DNA from: an uncultured Caryophanales bacterium
Lineage (GTDB): Bacteria > Bacillota_I > Bacilli_A > RFN20 > CAG-826
Assembly: GCA_947165725.1 (NCBI GenBank)
Contig: CAMVBL010000053.1
Span: 1-6,994 of the forward strand
DNA length: 6,994 bases
Reading direction: 5' to 3'
Below the pieces are notes generated by a model. That model did no database searches. It had not been told where the DNA came from and saw only the letters and a list, made by a program, of their open reading frames with translations. Below are positions 1 through 4,696 of this stretch, one piece after another (position 1 is the stretch's first letter; every line of letters starts with the position of its first letter). Both the position numbers and the translations under genes were made by a program.

Positions 1-299
1 GTGGTAACTGGAATGTAGTACACCATTGTCTCTACACCATCTTCAAGTTGCCTAATAAATAAGGAACCGTGGATAAATCTAGATAAATCAAATCCTTCAA
101 CGAATTTGCATAGAGGATCCAAGGTGACAAAGGCAATAATAATAAGAGTGAGCATGAAAACCATATTATGAGTGGATTTCCATACACCGCGTCTAAAGCC
201 CCTCAATGCCGAAAGAAGAGTGCCGCCGATAAAGACTAGAAAAAGCACTACTAGAGCAATGTTGAAGTAAGCGGTAATTTGTTGAACATTTATTTGCAT
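1..299 (-). CDS. Membrane protein, CvpA-like N-terminus (partial, cut by window edge)
   Basis: An open frame runs leftward from an ATG at 299 to the window edge without a stop, giving 99 residues of the N-terminus. Two hydrophobic segments (about residues 13-31 and 46-62) are separated by a short basic stretch, ALRGFRRGVWKS, at residues 31-42. A first helix, then an R-G-F-x-x-G basic turn and a second helix is the layout of CvpA-type membrane proteins, which supports a CvpA-like call; the family is poorly defined in function and has been tied to colicin V production and envelope stress. The start is the only ATG near the first hydrophobic segment. The bases before it (attctccct) contain no Shine-Dalgarno, so the start is less certain than for other genes here. 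The gene is divergent from the protease gene at 389. It could equally be an unrelated multi-span protein; the C-terminal part needed to decide lies outside the window. Confidence 0.55.
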   Translation of the reverse strand, partial: MQINVQQITAYFNIALVVLFLVFIGGTLLSALRGFRRGVWKSTHNMVFMLTLIIIAFVTLDPLCKFVEGFDLSRFIHGSLFIRQLEDGVETMVYYIPVT

Positions 300-333
300 A
301 GGGAGAATACTTTCGATAACTTGAAAAAGTTAT

Positions 334-342
334 TGCTATAAT
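334..342 (+). promoter_or_regulatory. Extended -10 promoter for the protease-TraX-thioredoxin cluster
   Basis: TGCTATAAT at 334-342 is a perfect TATAAT with the TGN extension, predicting a start near 349 and a leader of about 40 nt before the ATG at 389. No good -35 lies 16-18 nt upstream; TTGAAA at 321-326 is too close (10-nt spacer). A second TATAAT at 360-365 could alternatively start transcription near 372, just ahead of the Shine-Dalgarno-like AGGA at 375-378. Which one is used cannot be decided from sequence. Confidence 0.55.
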
Positions 343-388
343 TACGTCTGTTTTTAGTGTATAATTTTTTCATTAGGAATGAAAGTAA

Positions 389-1198
389 ATGTTATTTAAA
401 GATATCAAATGCCCTAATTGTGAGACTTATCACGATCCGACACTTCAAAAGTGTCCAGAGTGCCATAACAGTAATGAATTATATAAGCTTAATAGAGTCC
501 CAAAAAGAGCCGTATTTTTACACCCAATTTGCCAAATAGCGATGTTTATTATCGGTTTTGCTTATGCCGGTATGCTCTTTACTGAATTCTTTTATGCATT
601 TTTTATTAGAATGATTGATTCCTCTGACACACAGTTTAAGAGCACGCTTTTATTTACTCTTACTTATCTCACAATGCTCATCGCTTTATTAGCAGTTCCT
701 CTTCTCAGTCGAAGAAAGCTATTCCTTAGCAAATTCAATAACGGTATTGATTACATATATGGTCTTGCTTTTGCGATCACTCTTATGGCCGCAGGTGTCT
801 TGATTAACGCTTTAACATCTATTTGGCATACACCCGCTGACAATATTAATCAACAAGGCGTTGAGTCCATAGCAAAAAGTTATCCTCTAATTGGCATTTT
901 TATCATGGGTATTGTTGGCCCTATTTGTGAAGAGTTAACATACCGTGTTGGTCTATATTCATTTTTAAGAAGAATTAATAAGTATTTAGCCCTTATTCTC
1001 ACCATGGTTATCTTTGCGATGATTCACTTCACTTTTGATGTCGAAAACATCGTTGAAGAGTTATGGTCTTTACCAAGCTATTTGGTATCAGGTTTGTTAT
1101 TAACACTAGCCTATGAACTACGTGGTCCAGCTTGTTCTATAACCGCTCATGCGTGCTATAACTTAATTGCGATAATCATGATCATGGTGGCTAGATAA
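389..1198 (+). CDS. CPBP-family intramembrane metalloprotease with N-terminal zinc ribbon
   Basis: This 269-residue protein is a predicted membrane-embedded glutamyl/metalloprotease of the CPBP (CAAX protease and bacteriocin-processing, Rce1/Abi) family. The family's three motifs are all present: EExxxR at E181, E182 and R186; FxxxH at F209 and H213; and HxxxN at H254 and N258. The core has several hydrophobic segments from about residue 46 onward. Ahead of it, residues 8-25 hold two Cys pairs, CPNC (8-11) and CPEC (22-25), the form of a small cytoplasmic zinc ribbon. The start at 389 puts this ribbon at the very N-terminus and has AGGA at 375-378, a slightly long 10 nt upstream. The stop overlaps the next ATG by one base (TAATG), so the genes are translationally coupled. 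Substrates of bacterial CPBP proteins range from bacteriocin precursors and immunity to unknown; nothing nearby looks like a bacteriocin, so the substrate is unknown. The protease fold call is firm. Confidence 0.88.
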   Translation: MLFKDIKCPNCETYHDPTLQKCPECHNSNELYKLNRVPKRAVFLHPICQIAMFIIGFAYAGMLFTEFFYAFFIRMIDSSDTQFKSTLLFTLTYLTMLIALLAVPLLSRRKLFLSKFNNGIDYIYGLAFAITLMAAGVLINALTSIWHTPADNINQQGVESIAKSYPLIGIFIMGIVGPICEELTYRVGLYSFLRRINKYLALILTMVIFAMIHFTFDVENIVEELWSLPSYLVSGLLLTLAYELRGPACSITAHACYNLIAIIMIMVAR

Positions 1199-2082
1199 TG
1201 GATAAGAAACGTGGTTTTCCTTTATTACTAAGTAGTTTTTGGCTTAAGATAATTGCCATTTTAACTATGACTGTTGATCACGTTGGTGTGATGTTTGATA
1301 TCACTCCTTGCCGTTATATTGGTCGACTTGCTCTACCACTTTTCTGCTTTATGGCCACAGAAGGTGTATTGCATACGAAAAACTTTAAAAAATATGCCTT
1401 AAGATTAGGCATTATGGCTAGCGCTATATCGCTTATTATTGTGGCCACAGAAACCATTCCATTCTTAGCAGAACTCAATCTTGGATTACGTTATGAAGGC
1501 GTTATTTTTCTTGACCTACTTTTAGGTGTATTAGCAGTCTATTGTTTAATGAATAAAAGATGGTATGTCAAACTACTTGCAATCTTACCTTTAGCATATG
1601 GCATAGCCTCATTTATTGCCACCACATTCGATGATTGTGGCTGTTATGGGGAAGTCTTATGGTTTCCATATTTCTTACGCACACAATATGGCTGGTTTGG
1701 CATTGCTTTAGTTATTGGATTCTATCTAGCGCATTTATTAGTGAGATTGTTCTTTAAGTTCCAAAGTAATACTTCTGGTATTGATGCAGATACATATAAA
1801 GGCACACGTACTGAACAGATTGCTGTTAATATTGTTTCCGCGCTTATTTTAGCGGTATTAACTCTTCTTTATTTCTTAGTGAATAATATCATGGAGCAAT
1901 ACATCTACGTGCGCGTCATCTACCACGTACAACTGATTTCAATTATTAGCGGAGCGTTTATTTTGCTTTATAGTGGAGCTCGCGGATATAATAAAAAATG
2001 GTTCCAGTATGGAAGTTATCTCTACTATCCATTACACTTGGCCATCATCGCTGCTATCGCGGCGATCGTATTCTCAATATAG
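1198..2082 (+). CDS. TraX family protein (multi-span membrane, acyltransferase-like)
   Basis: This 294-residue polytopic membrane protein matches the TraX family. The N-terminal signature LKIIAILTMTVDHVG (16-30) is followed by the conserved R-x-x-G-R-x-A-x-P-x-F run around residues 39-50, KNFKKYALRL (61-70) and the family's C-terminal Y-x-Y-x-P-L-H ending (H280). About eight hydrophobic segments are visible. TraX of F-type plasmids acetylates the pilin N-terminus; chromosomal members in Bacillota occur without conjugation genes and their substrates are unknown. No pilin, relaxase or type IV secretion gene is present, so a conjugation role is not supported; acyl transfer to an envelope component is an inference. 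A loop between helices holds DDCGCYG (C147, C149), a feature I do not recognise as general to the family. The ATG overlaps the protease stop codon, and the thioredoxin gene follows after 13 nt, so all three are likely one transcript. Confidence 0.85.
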   Translation: MDKKRGFPLLLSSFWLKIIAILTMTVDHVGVMFDITPCRYIGRLALPLFCFMATEGVLHTKNFKKYALRLGIMASAISLIIVATETIPFLAELNLGLRYEGVIFLDLLLGVLAVYCLMNKRWYVKLLAILPLAYGIASFIATTFDDCGCYGEVLWFPYFLRTQYGWFGIALVIGFYLAHLLVRLFFKFQSNTSGIDADTYKGTRTEQIAVNIVSALILAVLTLLYFLVNNIMEQYIYVRVIYHVQLISIISGAFILLYSGARGYNKKWFQYGSYLYYPLHLAIIAAIAAIVFSI

Positions 2083-2087
2083 GGAGG
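2081..2087 (+). promoter_or_regulatory. Ribosome binding site fixing the thioredoxin start
   Basis: AGGGAGG lies 8 nt before the ATG at 2096 and right after the TraX stop. It is the best Shine-Dalgarno site in the window. It shows that the thioredoxin begins at 2096 and not at an in-frame ATG at 1973 inside traX, which would add 41 residues with no thioredoxin similarity. Confidence 0.85.
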
Positions 2088-2095
2088 AATTAACT

Positions 2096-2398
2096 ATGTT
2101 AAAACATGTGAGTAGTCGTGATGAATTCTATGAACTAATCAAAGAAGGCACCGTCTTAGTGGACTTCTTTGCGACTTGGTGTGGCCCATGCAAGATGCTT
2201 TCACCAGTTTTAGAACAATTAAGTGAAGAAGTTGATACATTAATCTTAAAGGTTGATGTTGATGAAGTTGGTGCGGTAGCCGCTCAATTTGGTATCCAAG
2301 CTGTCCCAACACTTATGCTTTTTAAAAACGGTCAACGTGTTGATGTCAGAATGGGCTATCAAAACAAAAACCAATTATTAGCTTTCATTAATCAATAG
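2096..2398 (+). CDS. trxA: Thioredoxin
   Basis: This 100-residue cytoplasmic thioredoxin is a near-minimal single domain. The redox site WCGPC is at residues 28-32 (C29, C32), preceded by the conserved VDFFAT strand, with the buried acidic residue at D23. The cis-proline loop AVPT has P71, followed by LMLFKNGQ, and the C-terminal helix ends at residue 100. The family's usual length is 100-110, so nothing is missing. It reduces protein disulfides at the expense of thioredoxin reductase, which is not encoded here. The start at 2096 is set by a strong Shine-Dalgarno. It lies 13 nt downstream of the TraX gene in the same cluster, so it may share the promoter at 334-342. This could be the housekeeping TrxA or a second thioredoxin dedicated to its membrane neighbours; sequence alone cannot decide. 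No terminator with a T-run follows it; the next hairpin (2414-2442) overlaps the tRNA promoter. Confidence 0.95.
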   Translation: MLKHVSSRDEFYELIKEGTVLVDFFATWCGPCKMLSPVLEQLSEEVDTLILKVDVDEVGAVAAQFGIQAVPTLMLFKNGQRVDVRMGYQNKNQLLAFINQ

Positions 2399-2402
2399 TT
2401 TA

Positions 2403-2432
2403 TTGAAAAGTTAAGTGAGGATGATATATAAT
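2403..2432 (+). promoter_or_regulatory. Promoter of tRNA-Gly
   Basis: TTGAAA (2403-2408) and TATAAT (2427-2432) are separated by 18 nt, the best matched -35/-10 pair in the window. The predicted transcription start is near 2439, leaving a leader of about 6 nt before the mature tRNA 5' end at 2445. The -35 begins 5 nt after the thioredoxin stop. Confidence 0.75.
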
Positions 2433-2442
2433 CATTCTCGCT
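2414..2442. repeat. 12-bp inverted repeat spanning the tRNA promoter -10
   Basis: The arms AGTGAGGATGAT (2414-2425) and ATCATTCTCGCT (2431-2442) flank a 5-nt ATATA centre. Ten of twelve positions are Watson-Crick; the other two (2416/2440 and 2420/2436) are G-T and would pair as wobbles in RNA. The -10 hexamer (2427-2432) starts in the centre and enters the right arm. There is no T-run after it, so it is not a classical terminator. It may be an operator for the tRNA promoter or an RNA hairpin at the 3' end of the trxA message. Confidence 0.7.
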
Positions 2443-2444
2443 AC

Positions 2445-2518
2445 GCAAGTGTAGTTCAGTGGTAGAACATCAGCCTTCCAAGCTGATTATGCGGGTTCGA
2501 TTCCCGTCACTTGCTCCA
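2445..2518 (+). tRNA. tRNA-Gly(UCC)
   Basis: A complete 74-nt cloverleaf is present with CCA encoded (2516-2518). The acceptor stem GCAAGTG (2445-2451) pairs with CACTTGC (2508-2514), and the discriminator is U2515. The D stem is GTTC/GAAC with a GG-containing loop. The anticodon stem TCAGC/GCTGA encloses the loop CTTCCAA, so the anticodon is UCC (2477-2479), reading GGA and related glycine codons. The T arm CGGG-TTCGATT-CCCG has the standard TTC motif. The gene has its own promoter and ends at the hairpin terminator just downstream; no other tRNA is adjacent. Confidence 0.97.
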
Positions 2519-2524
2519 GACATG

Positions 2525-2556
2525 AAAAAAACAGGTTTATAACCTGTTCTTTTTTT
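2525..2556. terminator. Bidirectional intrinsic terminator
   Basis: The hairpin ACAGGTT-TAT-AACCTGT (2531-2547) is flanked by an A-tract on the left (2525-2531) and TTCTTTTTTT on the right (2547-2556). Read on the + strand it ends the tRNA-Gly transcript. Read on the - strand the A-tract becomes a U-tract and it ends the SHOCT gene, whose stop codon (2555-2557) overlaps its edge. Confidence 0.9.
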
Positions 2557-2980
2557 AGCCTAATATTTTCTTTTTCGCTTGAGCGAACTCTTCATCGGTT
2601 AGAGCGCCTGATTCATGGAGTTTCGCTAATCTTTCAAGCTTGCTAAGATCATCAGCGGGTTCTTCTTTTGGTTCGGCCACTTCGGTTGGAGTTTGATTAT
2701 CCACTACACCATTGACTCTATCAACTGCTTCATGGATTAATTGCTTAAGAGTGTCCGCTTTATATAAATAGAGATTTCTATGACTACCATTATTCATATA
2801 GACAGTCACAACCTTTTTCCTAGTATAAATAATTTTTACATCTTGAATATCTTTATAGTAGATTTTAAAACCACTGTTGGAATTTCTTAAGACCCATTCC
2901 ATATATTCTTCGTAGAAATAAAGTCCACCATCGCCAAGGTCAGAGTCACAAACCATTTTTTCGTACGGTACATCAAACAT
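2555..2980 (-). CDS. SHOCT domain protein with PH-like N-terminal domain
   Basis: This 141-residue protein has no signal peptide or membrane segment. Residues 1 to about 95 look like a small beta-rich domain (for example FKIYYKDIQDVKIIYTRKK near 38-56 and VVTVYMNN after it), the pattern of a PH-like or GRAM-like fold, though the similarity is only of strand pattern. An acidic, proline-containing linker follows, then a C-terminal SHOCT motif from about residue 109: a short helix, G-A-L-T-D-E-E-F, and a Lys-rich second helix ending at the stop. SHOCT is a short oligomerisation or tethering module, usually at a protein terminus. I chose ATG 2980 because AGAGGTGA lies about 6 nt before it; an in-frame ATG at 3028 would add 16 residues, lies upstream of the predicted start of transcription, and has no ribosome site. 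The gene converges on tRNA-Gly and diverges from rdgB. Its specific function is unknown. Confidence 0.85.
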   Translation of the reverse strand: MFDVPYEKMVCDSDLGDGGLYFYEEYMEWVLRNSNSGFKIYYKDIQDVKIIYTRKKVVTVYMNNGSHRNLYLYKADTLKQLIHEAVDRVNGVVDNQTPTEVAEPKEEPADDLSKLERLAKLHESGALTDEEFAQAKKKILG

Positions 2981-2985
2981 ATTTA

Positions 2986-2993
2986 TCACCTCT
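2986..2993 (-). promoter_or_regulatory. Ribosome binding site deciding the SHOCT gene start
   Basis: On the - strand AGAGGTGA precedes ATG 2980 by about 5-6 nt. It supports the 141-residue form over a 157-residue form starting at 3028. Confidence 0.8.
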
Positions 2994-2999
2994 TTCTTT

Positions 3000-3028
3000 A
3001 TTATAAATAAAAACTTGTTATAATACAT
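3000..3028 (-). promoter_or_regulatory. Promoter of the SHOCT gene
   Basis: On the - strand a perfect TATAAT occupies 3005-3000. A weak -35 candidate ATGTAT sits at 3028-3023 with a 17-nt spacer. The predicted start near 2993 gives a leader of about 13 nt that just contains the ribosome site. This promoter lies on top of the rightward rdgB promoter. Confidence 0.5.
3016..3024 (+). promoter_or_regulatory. Extended -10 promoter of rdgB, predicted leaderless
   Basis: TGTTATAAT (3016-3024) is a perfect TATAAT with a TGN extension. It ends 6 nt before the rdgB ATG at 3031, so the expected transcription start is the A of the start codon or a base or two away. No Shine-Dalgarno is present in the 20 nt before the ATG and no convincing -35 is seen. 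Confidence 0.6.
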
Positions 3029-3030
3029 TC

Positions 3031-3636
3031 ATGAATTACGAAATTGTATTAGCCACCACAAATAAACACAAATTACAAGAAGTGAGACAAATATTCTCAC
3101 CGCATAAAATCGTTGTCTATGGTTTAAATGACCTAGGACTTAAAGTTGGAGATGTCGAAGAAAACGGTAAGACTTACGCTGAAAACGCTCTTATTAAGGC
3201 CAAAGCTGTGCAAAAAGTCACATCTTTTCCTATTATCGCCGATGATTCTGGTTTAGAAATCATTCCTTTAAATAACCGCCCAGGCATGTTCAGTGCGCGT
3301 TATGCTTCTGAAATGGGTGGACATGATAAGGCTATTGCCCAAATCTTAGAAGACTTAAAAGATAAAGATGATAGAAGCGCACAATTCGTTTGTGATATCG
3401 TTTTGCTTAATGTTGAAGATAAGCCTTTAATCTTTGAAGGTATTGCTAAAGGCACTATTGCCACTGAAAAAATGGGTGAAGGTGGCTTTGGCTATGACCC
3501 AATCTTTATTAGTGATGAAACTAAAGAATGCTTTGGCACCATGAGCCAAGCACAAAAAAACACGGTCAGCCACCGTGCTAAAGCTCTTAAGAAGTTATTA
3601 ACTTATTTAAGAATAAATGGATTCATTCCGTTATAA
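3031..3636 (+). CDS. rdgB: XTP/dITP diphosphatase (RdgB/HAM1 family)
   Basis: This 201-residue cytoplasmic enzyme hydrolyses non-canonical purine triphosphates (XTP, dITP, ITP) to the monophosphates and pyrophosphate, keeping deaminated bases out of DNA and RNA. All family motifs are visible: the substrate-binding T-x-N-x-x-K start (T9-K14, in ATTNKHK), the metal/catalytic DDSGL (71-75), GMFSARYA (85-92), GGFGYDPIF (151-159), and the base-recognition SHR (180-182). The length is normal (about 195-205). The start at 3031 is fixed by the conserved N-terminal strand, which begins directly at residue 3. There is no ribosome binding site, and the -10 element ends only 6 nt upstream, so translation is probably from a leaderless message. 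The last 34 nt, including the stop, overlap the 3' end of the opposing zinc-ribbon gene. Confidence 0.96.
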   Translation: MNYEIVLATTNKHKLQEVRQIFSPHKIVVYGLNDLGLKVGDVEENGKTYAENALIKAKAVQKVTSFPIIADDSGLEIIPLNNRPGMFSARYASEMGGHDKAIAQILEDLKDKDDRSAQFVCDIVLLNVEDKPLIFEGIAKGTIATEKMGEGGFGYDPIFISDETKECFGTMSQAQKNTVSHRAKALKKLLTYLRINGFIPL

Positions 3637-3650
3637 TACTTCTTCTTAAG
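3586..3650. repeat. 9-bp inverted repeat around the convergent gene ends
   Basis: CTTAAGAAG (3586-3594) and its exact reverse complement CTTCTTAAG (3642-3650) sit 47 nt apart, enclosing the rdgB stop and the stop of the opposing gene. Each arm codes for the residues L-K-K of an A-L-K-K tail segment, one in each gene. No T-run follows either arm, so it is not a standard terminator; in RNA it would close a large stem-loop. Confidence 0.5.
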
Positions 3651-4670
3651 TGCATTCTTCCACGTGAAGTGTAGGGTAAAGAATACTAAGGCAGCTAGAA
3701 TTGCTAATGCCGCTGCCAAAAGGATGAATGCTTTAGCGACACTACTAGTGATAATAAACGAGAAAACAATACCCACGATCGCTAATGTAAATAAGAATGA
3801 AGCGGCAGGGATAGAGGCCATAAACAAACGGAACATTGGGAGCTTGTTAGGATAGATTTCATCCTTAATCTTGCTCTTTTTATTATCCTTTGGATATAGT
3901 TCAATTTTATGACGACGTAAGTCAACATTTGGTTTGGAGTCTTTAATACTCACTAACGGTAAGCCATTACTATCAAAGCCAGCGAATAGATAGGTATAAC
4001 CATCCGCGGTGACATATTTATCGTTATAGGCTTCTTCATAGGCATGTATGGATACGTTAACCATACCAATGATGTCTTTAAATTGTTCTTTGCCGTTATC
4101 GACAAAGTATTTAGCTTCTTGAGCGACGAATTCTTTGTAGTCTTTAATTTCTTTGATTCTTTGTAAATAAAGAATGACACAATCCATATCATAATAGATA
4201 CCATGTGTGGTAATTCTCTTTTTGATACGTGTTTCATAACTTGCTAAAGCATCAAGTAAGAGCAATAAGAAATGATAATATTCTTCCACTGTTTCAGCGT
4301 AGTGGCACCATTTAGGTGCTTCTTGACGATGAAGAGATAAAGCAAATTCAATTTTACTCTTTCTTAAAGTTGATAAATGCACCATAGAAATGATACGGCC
4401 AAAGTGTGCCACTTTGATGGTTTCATTAAGATCAATAATATGAGCAAATGTTTGATATGCTTCTAAATACTGTGTGGAATCAAATAAGGCTTTTGAAGCA
4501 TGCTTTAAATAGTTAGCGATTAAAGCATTATAGTTAGCGATAGCTTCTTTTGGAGGCATCGCGGCCATACAATGCGGGCAATAGCAAACCTCCGCATCTT
4601 TGTTAACATCAAAGATACGTAAATCTTCATCACCTTTACAATGTGTACAAAAACCCTTTTTTAACGCCAT
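3603..4670 (-). CDS. Zinc-ribbon membrane protein of unknown function
   Basis: I do not recognise a named family for this 355-residue protein. The N-terminus carries a probable zinc ribbon: C8-x2-C11 and C29-x-C31-x2-C34. Residues about 45-230 are predicted mostly helical, with a stretch around 60-95 (SKALFDSTQYLEAYQTFAHI) that resembles a TPR-like repeat, followed by a short beta-rich region near 222-245 and a basic linker. Two strongly hydrophobic segments (about 282-307 and 313-336) near the C-terminus anchor it, leaving a Lys-rich tail. The likely topology places the large N-terminal part in the cytoplasm, by the positive-inside rule. The start is the ATG just before the ribbon; no Shine-Dalgarno precedes it and an extended -10 ends 6 nt upstream. 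It is the last gene after plsC and mtaD (26-nt gap) and overlaps the end of rdgB by 34 nt. The other zinc-ribbon membrane protein in the window, at 389-1198, is not obviously related. Confidence 0.85.
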   Translation of the reverse strand: MALKKGFCTHCKGDEDLRIFDVNKDAEVCYCPHCMAAMPPKEAIANYNALIANYLKHASKALFDSTQYLEAYQTFAHIIDLNETIKVAHFGRIISMVHLSTLRKSKIEFALSLHRQEAPKWCHYAETVEEYYHFLLLLLDALASYETRIKKRITTHGIYYDMDCVILYLQRIKEIKDYKEFVAQEAKYFVDNGKEQFKDIIGMVNVSIHAYEEAYNDKYVTADGYTYLFAGFDSNGLPLVSIKDSKPNVDLRRHKIELYPKDNKKSKIKDEIYPNKLPMFRLFMASIPAASFLFTLAIVGIVFSFIITSSVAKAFILLAAALAILAALVFFTLHFTWKNALKKKYYNGMNPFILK

Positions 4671-4676
4671 ACAATT

Positions 4677-4685
4677 ATCTTATCA
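4677..4685 (-). promoter_or_regulatory. Possible extended -10 promoter for the zinc-ribbon gene, leaderless
   Basis: On the - strand TGATAAGAT (4685-4677) is a TGN-extended -10 (four of six bases of TATAAT) ending exactly 6 nt before the ATG at 4670, the same spacing as at rdgB. It lies in the 26-nt gap after mtaD, so the gene may have its own start in addition to read-through. No clear -35 is seen. Confidence 0.4.
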
Positions 4686-4696
4686 CAAAAATGTAT

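Noticed and set aside
321..342. TTGAAA (321-326) with TATAAT (337-342) as a full -35/-10 pair.
   Set aside because: The spacer is only 10 nt, too short; the -10 is kept as an extended -10 without this -35.
357..539. A 60-codon + strand frame at the start of the protease gene.
   Set aside because: It overlaps the zinc-ribbon CPBP frame almost fully, has no recognisable domain, and the Cys pairs and protease motifs belong to the other frame.
1198..2082. A conjugative or mobile element, suggested by TraX.
   Set aside because: No relaxase, type IV secretion, integrase or pilin gene is present; TraX homologues are common on Bacillota chromosomes.
1973..2095. A 41-residue N-terminal extension of the thioredoxin from an ATG at 1973.
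   Set aside because: It lies inside the TraX coding sequence, adds residues unlike thioredoxin, and the strong Shine-Dalgarno at 2081-2087 points to ATG 2096.
2981..3028. A 16-residue longer SHOCT protein starting at 3028.
   Set aside because: The predicted transcription start near 2993 is downstream of that ATG, and the ribosome site at 2986-2993 serves ATG 2980.
3561..3577. Hairpin CACGGT-cagcc-ACCGTG inside rdgB.
   Set aside because: It falls in codons for the conserved SHR region with no T-run after it; it is probably incidental to coding sequence.
3664..4237. Open frames at 3664-3855 (+) and 3953-4237 (-).
   Set aside because: Both lie within the zinc-ribbon gene in other frames and show no motifs or ribosome sites; they are shadows.
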